Source: an uncultured bacterium (GTDB taxonomy: Bacteria > Auribacterota > Tritonobacteria > UBA1439). From it: a stretch of DNA of 10,746 nt. The stretch covers positions 1 to 10,746 of the forward strand of contig CALLYX010000209.1 of NCBI GenBank assembly GCA_937858775.1, written 5' to 3'. Shown one piece after another: positions 1-6,536 of this stretch (position 1 is the first letter of the stretch; each line of letters opens with the position of its first letter). A model generated the notes under the pieces. The model saw nothing but the letters and a program-made list of their open reading frames with translations, made no database searches and was not told the DNA's origin. The translations under genes and the position numbers were made by a program.

Positions 1-369
1 CTCCCGCATGATGTTGGCGTAGAGCAGGTCGAGGCCGAGGGAAAGGCCCCGGCCGATCATCTCCCGGAGCATGATCTCGCCCGTCCCCATGCGACGGAAG
101 GCGGGGGCGACGATGATCCGGCCGACCTCGGCGCTTTTTTTCGACCGGTCGATGCCGTAGAGCGAGCAGGTGCCGACCGTCTCCCCTCCCCTCTCCACCA
201 TGTAGACCTCGTCCGTTGCGGAGTCGAGGGAGGCGATCCACCGCGCCACCTCGCCTTCCGTGAAGCGGCGCTTCGAGAAGAACCAGTTCCATGTGTCGTC
301 CGCGTTCCTGAGCGCGGCGAAGGAGCGGGCGTCTTCCAGGGCGATCCGTCGGAACGCGAGCGTGGTCAC
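1..369 (-). CDS. GNAT family N-acetyltransferase, N-terminal part (runs off the window)
   Basis: Reading the minus strand from a GTG at 369-367 gives 123 codons without a stop up to the window edge, so the C-terminus is missing. GNAT enzymes move an acetyl group from acetyl-CoA to an amine on a small molecule, sugar or protein N-terminus. The visible part has an early FRRIALEDA segment, a central EVYMVERGGETVGTCSLYGI strand pair and, near residues 88-97, the acetyl-CoA pyrophosphate-binding loop APAFRRMGTG with its R-R-x-G-x-G pattern. The layout resembles the RimJ/PseH-like Acetyltransf_3 subgroup, but the substrate cannot be inferred. The GTG is chosen because GGGAG lies about ten bases upstream; the next in-frame Met is well inside the fold. 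It does not appear to be coupled to the radical SAM operon upstream: about 300 bases separate them and a good promoter lies in the gap. Confidence 0.85.
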   Translation of the reverse strand, partial: MTTLAFRRIALEDARSFAALRNADDTWNWFFSKRRFTEGEVARWIASLDSATDEVYMVERGGETVGTCSLYGIDRSKKSAEVGRIIVAPAFRRMGTGEIMLREMIGRGLSLGLDLLYANIMRE

Positions 370-462
370 GGTCCCTGTCTCCCGGCGCGTCGATCCCCCG
401 TCCCCCCTCGCCGATTTGCCTGAAAAGACGCTGCGCGCATCTTCCCGCGGGGCGCAGCGCTA

Positions 463-491
463 AGAGTACTTATCCTGGAATCGATTGTCAA
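463..491 (-). promoter_or_regulatory. sigma70-type promoter for the acetyltransferase gene
   Basis: On the minus strand a perfect TTGACA (-35) sits at 491-486. It is followed by a 17-base spacer and TACTCT (-10) at 468-463, which matches TATAAT at three of six positions, including the important first two and last. The spacing is ideal and the area is locally AT-rich within GC-rich surroundings. Transcription would start near 456, giving a leader of roughly 87 bases before the GTG at 369. The -10 match is modest. Confidence 0.5.
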
Positions 492-655
492 CAAAAGCGA
501 TCTTGGGCGCTCCGGGCCCGGCTCATGAACGCGCTGAAACACCCGCCATGCGCCGCGGGGAACCGGCTCGGCAAGACCGCCCGTCGGCGGCATCCGTTTC
601 GCGATCGACAGCGCGGCCTAAAAGTGAATGGCGGAGATGAAGGGGTACGGCTTCC

Positions 656-673
656 CGGCGCGTGAGCGCGCCG
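656..673 (-). terminator. hairpin directly after the radical SAM operon, possible transcription end
   Basis: A perfect 7-bp stem, CGGCGCG/CGCGCCG with a 4-base loop, begins two bases after the stop codon of the last radical SAM gene. There is no T tract after it, so it is not a classical intrinsic terminator. It may instead protect the 3' end of the message or act with Rho. In sequence this GC-rich, chance formation is possible. Confidence 0.3.
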
Positions 674-675
674 TC

Positions 676-1773
676 TCAGCGCCGCGAAGAGCGAGGGAGG
701 AACCTGCCGAGCGCAAGGCTAAGCTCCCTGTGGCACATATAGTTGCACGCGGCGCAAGCCGCCAGTCCTCGCCGCGCCTCCTGGTACGCGCCGGAGAACC
801 AGAACGCCCGCACGCCCCCTCCCTCCAGGTTCCCGATCAGGCGGGCCATCCCGAAGAAGTGGTTGCAGGCGTAGACGTCCTCGTACGCGTCGATGAAGAT
901 GTCCGTGAAGGGGGCGAGGCATTTGATGCGGGGCGCCCAGCCCGAGAAGAGCCGGTGGCAGTAGTCGAGGTAGGCGTTCGAGTTGTCTATAAAGCCGGGG
1001 GAGCGCGCCTTCTCCACGCGGAGGAGGTCGTTCGCGCGCGCTAGGGCGGAGAGGTACCCCGCCGTGCGCGGCTGCGACAGGTCTTCGAGCCCCTGCGCCT
1101 CGAAGACGGAAAGGGTGTCCGCCCCCAGGTCCCTCGCGGCCCTAACGATGCCCGCCACGTCCCCGACGTTTCCCTCGGTGAGCGTGGCCGCAAGGGCGCA
1201 GTGGCACCCGCGCCCGAGCGACGAGCGGGCGGAACGTATGTTGCGGACGGCGTCCCTCAGGCGGTCGAAGGCGCCGGGCACGCCGCGCTGGCGATCATGG
1301 ACCCCCGCGGTCGATCCGTCCATCGAGAGCGTAATTAGGTCGGCACCGGCCCCGACGAGGGCCCGCGCGGCCTCCTCCGTCAGCAGCATTCCGTTCGTGG
1401 CTACGTGCACGGTCAACTTCTTTTCATGGGCGAGCGAGACGAGCTCGACGAGGTCGCCGCGCAGCAGCGGCTCCCCCCCGTAGAAGGAGACACCGTAGAT
1501 GCCCATGCGGGCGAGCTCGACGATGATCTCAGCGGCGCGCGCCGTGGAGATTTCGGGCACCCCCCTTCGCGCCCGCTGCGGGAAGTTGCACATGGCGCAT
1601 CGCTGATTACAGCGGTAGGTGAGGGCGAGGGTGGCCGAGACCGGCGCGCCGATGGCCCTCCCCCGGCGCACCCCGCGGAGAAGGGCGAGGCCGTTAGCCG
1701 CGAGGCGCATCGCCCTGGCGGGGCCGACCGCGCGGAGCCTGCGGGCGAGGACGCTGGCGTATTTCCTTCTCAT
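676..1773 (-). CDS. radical SAM/SPASM-type enzyme, third gene of the operon
   Basis: A 365-residue radical SAM enzyme. The [4Fe-4S] cluster motif is CNQRCAMC (Cys55, 59, 62), followed by YGGEPL (residues 98-103), which contacts SAM, and SMDG at 150-153. The C-terminal region has an auxiliary-cluster pattern of the SPASM/twitch type: Cys285, Cys303 in YACNHF, an IGNL segment at 313-316, then Cys340, 343 and 347 in CAACNYMC. SPASM enzymes modify peptides, proteins or small molecules through a 5'-deoxyadenosyl radical; the substrate here is unknown. An N-terminal helical extension of about 45 residues precedes the barrel. The ATG at 1773 lies six bases after the stop of the preceding gene, so translation is probably coupled. 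The motif CxxCxxxCHxEL near the C-terminus is shared with the first gene of the operon, which suggests the two are paralogues. Confidence 0.9.
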   Translation of the reverse strand: MRRKYASVLARRLRAVGPARAMRLAANGLALLRGVRRGRAIGAPVSATLALTYRCNQRCAMCNFPQRARRGVPEISTARAAEIIVELARMGIYGVSFYGGEPLLRGDLVELVSLAHEKKLTVHVATNGMLLTEEAARALVGAGADLITLSMDGSTAGVHDRQRGVPGAFDRLRDAVRNIRSARSSLGRGCHCALAATLTEGNVGDVAGIVRAARDLGADTLSVFEAQGLEDLSQPRTAGYLSALARANDLLRVEKARSPGFIDNSNAYLDYCHRLFSGWAPRIKCLAPFTDIFIDAYEDVYACNHFFGMARLIGNLEGGGVRAFWFSGAYQEARRGLAACAACNYMCHRELSLALGRFLPRSSRR

Positions 1774-1779
1774 GGACGG

Positions 1780-3213
1780 CTACCGGATCGAAAGGGCCGC
1801 GCGCGCGAGGCCCGCGAACTCCCTCCATGAGCGCACGGAGGCCAGGCGGCGAGCGACGTACGAGGGGCGGTAATAGAACGACCGGAAAAACCTCTTCTGC
1901 CAGCGGTCGAGCTCCGCCGGCGGGAAGACGGAGAAGTAGTTCCCCATCTCCGCGATAGCCCCGGCCCGGCCGAGCGTGTACTCCGCCCAGTAATCCCGCC
2001 CCGTCTCCCTCACCACCTGGGAGTAGAGTCGGGAGGGGGGGCAGGGGGTGAGCTTGTTGACCTGTATGTAATCGCACGAGAGGGAGCGCGCGAAGCGGAT
2101 TGAGCGCTCGATCGCCGCGCGGTCCTCCCCCGGGTTCCCTATCATGAAAAAGGCGAGCGTGGATATCCCCGCCTCGCCGGCCCACGCGAAGGCTTCGCGC
2201 ATCCTCTCGAGCGGTATCGAGCGACCCAGGCGCTGGAGCACTGCCGGGTCGGCGGACTCCACGCCGAAGTGCATCTTGAAGCAGCCGGCCTCTTTCATCT
2301 CGCGCAGCATCTCCCGCGTGACCAGGTCCGCGCGCGTCCGCACCGACCAGTGGATATCGAGCCCCTTCCGGCGGATCGCCTGGCAGATGGCGAGCACCCG
2401 GGCGGGGTTGAGCGTGAACGTCTCGTCCTGGAACCAGACCTCGCGGATCCCGTGCCTCTCCCGGCACTCCTCCATTTCGCCCACGACGCACTCCGCGCTC
2501 CGCATCTGGTGGCCGAGCGTGCCGACGTCGCAGTAGGCGCACTTGAACGGGCAGCCGTAGCTCGAGATCATGACCGTCACCGGGTGGCGCTTCGACATCA
2601 CGCACGAGTACGCCTCGTTGGGGAGCAGGTGCCGGGCGGGAAACGGCATCCGATCGAGCGGGGTGGGGCCTTCATCCGGCGCGGCGCAGGCGACGCCCCC
2701 CCCCTCCCTCCGCACCAGGCCGGCGACTCCCCCGGTATCCCGCCCCCCCCCCGCAATCGCCCGAAGCAGGGCGGGGAAGCTCCTCCACCCCTCGCCGGCG
2801 ATGCCGTAGTCGATGAAGCCGTGCGAGAGCGTCTCGCGCGGGTAGAGCGAGAGGTGCATACCCCCGACGACGACCGGGATGGAGAGCGCCTCCTTGATCA
2901 GCCTGATATACGGGAGGGAGTCGAGGAAGTTCTCGGTGATGAGGTTGAACCCCACCGCCGCCGGATCGAACGTCCGGAGCCGTTCCACGATCTCCGCCGC
3001 GGAGAGCTTGAGCGCGAACGCCTCGACGTAGAGCACCTCGAACCCCTCCCGCTCGAGCTGTCCGGCGAGATAGGCAAGGCTCAGGTTGGGGAGTATCTGG
3101 GCCGTGCTCGTGTACGCCTTCCTCACGCGCGGCGTGTACATCAGATCGGGAACCGCCTGCGGCAGGTTGACGAGCGCGACCCGAATCCTCTTCTTCCCTG
3201 CGCCGTGGGTCAT
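1780..3213 (-). CDS. cobalamin-binding-domain radical SAM protein (B12-rSAM), second gene of the operon
   Basis: A 477-residue protein of the BchE-like class B layout. Residues about 10-150 form a Rossmann-like B12-binding domain. The VGGMHLSLYP stretch (116-125) and the GIAGEG turn (137-142) are typical of B12-radical SAM proteins, but the DxHxxG cobalamin-ligand motif of methionine synthase is absent, as in many of this class. The radical SAM motif is CPFKCAYC (Cys221, 225, 228). It is followed by an FTLNP segment, an RTRADLVT strand, FGVESADP, an FMIGNPGED loop and TPCPPSRLY, which corresponds to the family's TPxPGTxLY. Such enzymes commonly methylate unactivated carbon or phosphorus, or carry out cyclisations; the substrate here is unknown. 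The ATG at 3213 overlaps the preceding stop as ATGA. A longer open frame runs upstream to 4065, but it overlaps the previous gene and is rejected. Two long G tracts lie in the linker between the domains. Confidence 0.9.
   Translation of the reverse strand: MTHGAGKKRIRVALVNLPQAVPDLMYTPRVRKAYTSTAQILPNLSLAYLAGQLEREGFEVLYVEAFALKLSAAEIVERLRTFDPAAVGFNLITENFLDSLPYIRLIKEALSIPVVVGGMHLSLYPRETLSHGFIDYGIAGEGWRSFPALLRAIAGGGRDTGGVAGLVRREGGGVACAAPDEGPTPLDRMPFPARHLLPNEAYSCVMSKRHPVTVMISSYGCPFKCAYCDVGTLGHQMRSAECVVGEMEECRERHGIREVWFQDETFTLNPARVLAICQAIRRKGLDIHWSVRTRADLVTREMLREMKEAGCFKMHFGVESADPAVLQRLGRSIPLERMREAFAWAGEAGISTLAFFMIGNPGEDRAAIERSIRFARSLSCDYIQVNKLTPCPPSRLYSQVVRETGRDYWAEYTLGRAGAIAEMGNYFSVFPPAELDRWQKRFFRSFYYRPSYVARRLASVRSWREFAGLARAALSIR
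2696..2704. repeat. G9 tract in the B12-rSAM linker
   Basis: Nine consecutive C on the given strand, that is G9 in the coding strand. It encodes part of a Gly-Gly-Gly run around residues 171-173, between the cobalamin domain and the radical SAM core. Tracts of this length can slip during replication. Confidence 0.9.
2743..2752. repeat. G10 tract in the B12-rSAM linker
   Basis: Ten consecutive C on the given strand (G10 in the coding strand), encoding Gly-Gly-Gly near residues 155-157. It lies only 38 bases from the G9 tract and in the same linker. The present length keeps the frame open. Confidence 0.9.
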
Positions 3214-4268
3214 CGTCTGCCCCCGAGGAGCTGTCGGCCCCAATGGGCTACCGTCCCCGGCCGCATGGAGAAGAGCAGGTTGAGCTCCACGTGGCACGCC
3301 TGGACGCACGCCTTGCACGGGCTCTCGGGCAGGGAGAGGAACGCCTCCCTCATCCCCACATCGAGGGCGTTCTTGTAGAGGGACTTCCTGGCGCGCTCGA
3401 ACGTCGAGCCGCACGGGTAGACGATCCCCTCCACGTCGATCTGGCAGAAGAGCCTGCCGGCCCGGCAGCGCGCCCCCCCCCGCGGGAGGGAGGGGAGGAA
3501 TACCTTGCGGTGATCTTCCCACTCCAGCCATATATACCGCAGGCACGCCTCTGAGTCGGCGATCGGGGCGCCGGCGCGCCTCAACGCGATGAGCTCCCGC
3601 CCGACGCGGCGGTGTTCCTCCTCGTCGAGGAGCAGGTCGGCTAGTTGATGATCGGCGCGGAACCCGCCCCCATCTTCCGAGCCCAGCGGATAGTGCAGGC
3701 ATTGAAAGTTGGCCACGAAACCGTGCCGCCGCGCCGTCTCTACGATGAACGGTATGGAATCCCTGTTGCGCCGGGTGAGCGTGGTTGTGGTGAGCGCGGC
3801 GATTCCGCGCTCCCTGAGGGCGTCGAGCGCGTCCATAAGGAGGGGAAAACTTCCCTTCCCCTTTAGCCCCTCGTGGACCTCCCGGGGCCCTTCGAAGCTC
3901 AGGAAGACCATGTCGGCCCTCTCCAGCGCCTCCAACCGCCTCTGGACGAGGTGCTCGCGGACGGAGAGGGTCACGAGGAGACCCTTCTCCCTGCCGCGGC
4001 CGATGATCTCCCCGATGTCGTCCCGCATGAGAGGGTCGCCACCCGTGAGATGGAGGCGCACGCACCCCATATCCGCCAGCTCGTCAATGATGCGCAAAAG
4101 GCCGTCGAGCGGCATATCCCTTTTTCCGCTCTTCCAGATGTCGCAATACGCGCAGTCGGCGGGGCAGCGGTTCGTGACGTCGATCCAGACCGCGAGAGGC
4201 AGCCGCCTGCCCAGGAGCCGCGCCGCGAGGACCCCCTTCCCGGCCCGAATCGCCTGGGATATCCTCAT
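3210..4268 (-). CDS. radical SAM/SPASM-type enzyme, first gene of the operon
   Basis: A 352-residue radical SAM enzyme. The cluster motif is CPADCAYC (Cys35, 39, 42), followed by LTGGDPL (74-80), which corresponds to the GGEP SAM-binding motif, and LSFEGPREVH (123-132) on a later barrel strand. The C-terminal region carries Cys268, Cys275, Cys286 (in VYPCGS) and Cys318, 321 and 325 in CKACVQAC. This pattern fits an auxiliary-cluster SPASM/twitch domain. The segment CxxCxxxCHxEL(N/S)L matches the third gene's C-terminus. It is probably an oxidoreductive tailoring enzyme of unknown substrate. The ATG at 4268 is preceded by AGGAGG at 4285-4280 with an 11-base spacer. It is the first gene of a three-gene operon and ends in an ATGA overlap with the next gene. 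A G9 tract (3473-3481) lies just before the SPASM cysteines. Confidence 0.9.
   Translation of the reverse strand: MRISQAIRAGKGVLAARLLGRRLPLAVWIDVTNRCPADCAYCDIWKSGKRDMPLDGLLRIIDELADMGCVRLHLTGGDPLMRDDIGEIIGRGREKGLLVTLSVREHLVQRRLEALERADMVFLSFEGPREVHEGLKGKGSFPLLMDALDALRERGIAALTTTTLTRRNRDSIPFIVETARRHGFVANFQCLHYPLGSEDGGGFRADHQLADLLLDEEEHRRVGRELIALRRAGAPIADSEACLRYIWLEWEDHRKVFLPSLPRGGARCRAGRLFCQIDVEGIVYPCGSTFERARKSLYKNALDVGMREAFLSLPESPCKACVQACHVELNLLFSMRPGTVAHWGRQLLGGRR
3473..3481. repeat. G9 tract upstream of the SPASM cysteines
   Basis: Nine consecutive C on the given strand (G9 in the coding strand), encoding the Arg-Gly-Gly-Ala stretch at residues 263-266, just ahead of Cys268. A one-base change here would remove all C-terminal auxiliary-cluster cysteines while leaving the radical SAM core intact. 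Confidence 0.9.
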
Positions 4269-4279
4269 TACCTATGCTA

Positions 4280-4285
4280 CCTCCT
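4280..4285 (-). promoter_or_regulatory. Shine-Dalgarno of the radical SAM operon
   Basis: A perfect AGGAGG lies 11 bases ahead of the ATG at 4268 and supports that start. The remaining gap up to 4447 (about 160 bases) has no recognisable gene. A TATACT box at 4421-4416 could be the -10 of an operon promoter, but I found no convincing -35 at the right distance. Confidence 0.6.
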
Positions 4286-4447
4286 CATGTCGAACGGAGC
4301 CGCGTCGTCCTCCACGCCGATGAGCGGCTCTTCTTCGCGGCGGATGACCGGCCGTGGGGAGCCGGTACACTCCCGATGGGATACCCCTTCAGGCGGAGGG
4401 GATCGGTCGGAGGGCAGTATACACCATCGGAGGGGGAAAGAAACAGA

Positions 4448-6469
4448 TCAAATCGCGGCGGCGCGCCCCGTCGCAGCCGATTTTATCGCGTCACATCCGT
4501 GCGGGGTGGGGCGCTGGTGATCGAGTCGTTCTCCTTGTTTTTTTACCTCCAGCAAAACGTAGGTCATTACAAAAGGGGCCAGCTCAAACACATAATATAC
4601 GAACCGGTAATCCTGTGATGGCATCACGAGCATGAGCGATACCGTATTGGCAATGATGGGTATATACAACACGCACAACCGGTAGCATTTCTTCACGAGA
4701 ATGTAGTACAGCAACAGCACGAGGATCAAGGAGTATACCCCCACCCTGAATATCAGTTCGTTATACCGTTGAAGAAATTTGATTAGCATGCGCCCTGCTG
4801 AATTGTGCGTGGTGAGCGGATGTTCCGCGCCGCCTTTCCAGTGGGTATACGCCAAGCTATAGATTTCGATGTCGACATCGGTTATATTCCACAAAAGACT
4901 CGTTTGGTTCATTCTATCAGCGATAACATGCCCTGGGTGCCCCAGAAGTGTTTTTAGATAAAGAGCGAATACTTCCGCCATACTCAACTTTCCGGCATTG
5001 GGGATAAACAACCCGCCGTCATCCCATATATATCCGCCTACTGAATATCTGCAATATTGGCTTTCCCATCGCTCAAGCGGCATGATCCCTTTCATCACGG
5101 CCATCGTGTCGGGGTCTATGATTGCTTTGTCTTTCGCGAGAGAACCAAGAGGGGATAAAAATGTGGGGTATGCCGTCCCTCGCGCATTGGGGGCGACATT
5201 CATGACGCCGGGCATGACCCACGTAATAACGGCTTCCGATAGCAATAGTGCCAGCATCCCCTTGCACAGATTGGGAATAATGCCCTTCCCCCTGTAATGA
5301 CGCGACCTCGCCCATGCGATCGTGTACACGGCGAGTGAGATAACGGAAGAGATTCCCACAATAAAACCGTTATGCCTGACACTCGACACCACTATCGTCG
5401 AAATGACGAACGAGGCGATGTTATGGACACGGGCAAAGTAGACCCCCCTGTATGCGATGATCTTGGCATATTGCAAGGTCAGGTGTGCCAATGCCAACGT
5501 GTACAAGACGTCTTTCCACAGCGATATGTTGAGCATGGCATGGATAGGCACGATGGAGAACAGCAAGAGCAGCACGTAGATATAGCCCCTCCGGGCTCCT
5601 CTCGCCATGAGAAACGCGCCCCATGACGCATAGATGAATGCCGAGAGCGCGATTTGCAGAAGCGGAAGCATAATCGGCGACGCGTGGATATTGGCAAGCG
5701 CCCGGATAAGGAGGGTATGCATATACGGGTGCCAATCCGAAAGCGGCGTCCTGCCTATGGCCTGGTCCCATTGGACAAATGAATCCTCAGACATGATGCC
5801 GGGGGAAAACAACCATAGATACGCCAACCCGGGCAGAAGCCCCATGAACAACAGCCCGGCAAAATCCAGCCTCCGTGAACGCGTCTTTCGGCATATCAGG
5901 ATTCCAATCCGATCGAACGCCTTCAAGACGAACCCAAGCCATGGAATAAACCACATGGCGATCAAGACAATTGCGATGGCGGACGTAATGGACACGACTA
6001 TCCTGTATTCGGATCCGAATATCGGATAGGGTCCGCTCAAAAAAGTGGAACTGCTGGTGGCACACACGAGATACAGCAAGACTATTGCGCAGGGCAGGAT
6101 TGTGCCGATCCTTTCCCTCCTGCTATTGCCTCGCGGCGGATCTAACGCAAACCCGTATCTCCCCACCACCACGCTTGCTGCGTACACGCACATGCAAAAC
6201 GGCGCAAAGAGGACGGTGTGATTTCGCAGTATATTCAGATTCAGCGGCCTGATCACCTCGAACATCACATAGGTGACGATAAAATAGACCACCGCCTGTC
6301 CGCCATACCGATGACGGATCCCGCAGATCGTCTGTCCGATCATCAGCACGGACAGAAAGGCAAGGCGCGCGTCCGGATCAACGGCGATCAAGGCGGCGAG
6401 CGCCAGAAGGGCCGCGCTGACATAGAACAGATATTCTTTAACGCGATCCGACCGCCGATCCTGTTTCAT
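4448..6469 (-). CDS. polytopic membrane protein, DUF6020-like (GT-C glycosyltransferase-type)
   Basis: A protein of 673 residues with many hydrophobic helices spread over nearly its whole length. After four to six N-terminal helices comes FSPGIMSEDSFVQWDQ (near 221-236), followed by DWHPYMHTLLIR (245-256). An acidic pair after the helix, then H-P-x-x-H, is typical of DUF6020-like proteins, whose extracytoplasmic loop resembles GT-C glycosyltransferases. A large loop with WxxxYC and GGYIWDD sits between later helices, and QDYRFVYYVF (619-628) is the usual C-terminal motif. It probably acts in the cytoplasmic membrane on polyprenyl-linked sugars, but no substrate can be named. The ATG at 6469 is preferred (GGTGAGGG just ahead); a TTG at 6496 would add nine residues. 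Base use is more AT-rich than its flanks, and the last 25 or so residues (from GERLDHQ) are GC-rich and look unrelated to the fold, as if read through a junction. Confidence 0.8.
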   Translation of the reverse strand: MKQDRRSDRVKEYLFYVSAALLALAALIAVDPDARLAFLSVLMIGQTICGIRHRYGGQAVVYFIVTYVMFEVIRPLNLNILRNHTVLFAPFCMCVYAASVVVGRYGFALDPPRGNSRRERIGTILPCAIVLLYLVCATSSSTFLSGPYPIFGSEYRIVVSITSAIAIVLIAMWFIPWLGFVLKAFDRIGILICRKTRSRRLDFAGLLFMGLLPGLAYLWLFSPGIMSEDSFVQWDQAIGRTPLSDWHPYMHTLLIRALANIHASPIMLPLLQIALSAFIYASWGAFLMARGARRGYIYVLLLLFSIVPIHAMLNISLWKDVLYTLALAHLTLQYAKIIAYRGVYFARVHNIASFVISTIVVSSVRHNGFIVGISSVISLAVYTIAWARSRHYRGKGIIPNLCKGMLALLLSEAVITWVMPGVMNVAPNARGTAYPTFLSPLGSLAKDKAIIDPDTMAVMKGIMPLERWESQYCRYSVGGYIWDDGGLFIPNAGKLSMAEVFALYLKTLLGHPGHVIADRMNQTSLLWNITDVDIEIYSLAYTHWKGGAEHPLTTHNSAGRMLIKFLQRYNELIFRVGVYSLILVLLLYYILVKKCYRLCVLYIPIIANTVSLMLVMPSQDYRFVYYVFELAPFVMTYVLLEVKKQGERLDHQRPTPHGCDAIKSAATGRAAAI

Positions 6470-6536
6470 TCCCTCACCGAGCAGAAGCGCACCCAACGGT
6501 GTCCGTCACTAACGCGTGCCATTCCCGGATGCCGCT

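Larger units (their letters stand above)
370..675. other. intergenic gap between radical SAM operon and acetyltransferase
   Basis: About 306 bases without a credible gene. The short open frames here are rich in Arg/Pro/Gly and have no recognisable motif. The gap holds the promoter at 463-491 and a hairpin at 656-673. There is also a weaker CCGCC/GGCGG stem at 577-590, followed on the minus strand by TCTTG, which is too short a T run to call a terminator. Nothing else was seen. Confidence 0.5.

Noticed and set aside
1694..2605. A 303-codon minus-strand frame inside the B12-rSAM gene
   Set aside because: Low-complexity Arg/Gly/Pro/Leu composition and complete overlap with a gene carrying clear catalytic motifs.
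2269..3378. A 369-codon plus-strand open frame
   Set aside because: It lies opposite two well-supported radical SAM genes; its Arg/His/Pro-rich translation with no motif is a typical shadow frame in GC-rich DNA.
1780..4065. A 761-codon minus-strand open frame that would extend the B12-rSAM protein far upstream
   Set aside because: The upstream 284 codons overlap the first radical SAM gene in another frame and are Arg/Gly/Pro-rich with no motif; the ATGA overlap start at 3213 gives a complete, family-sized protein.
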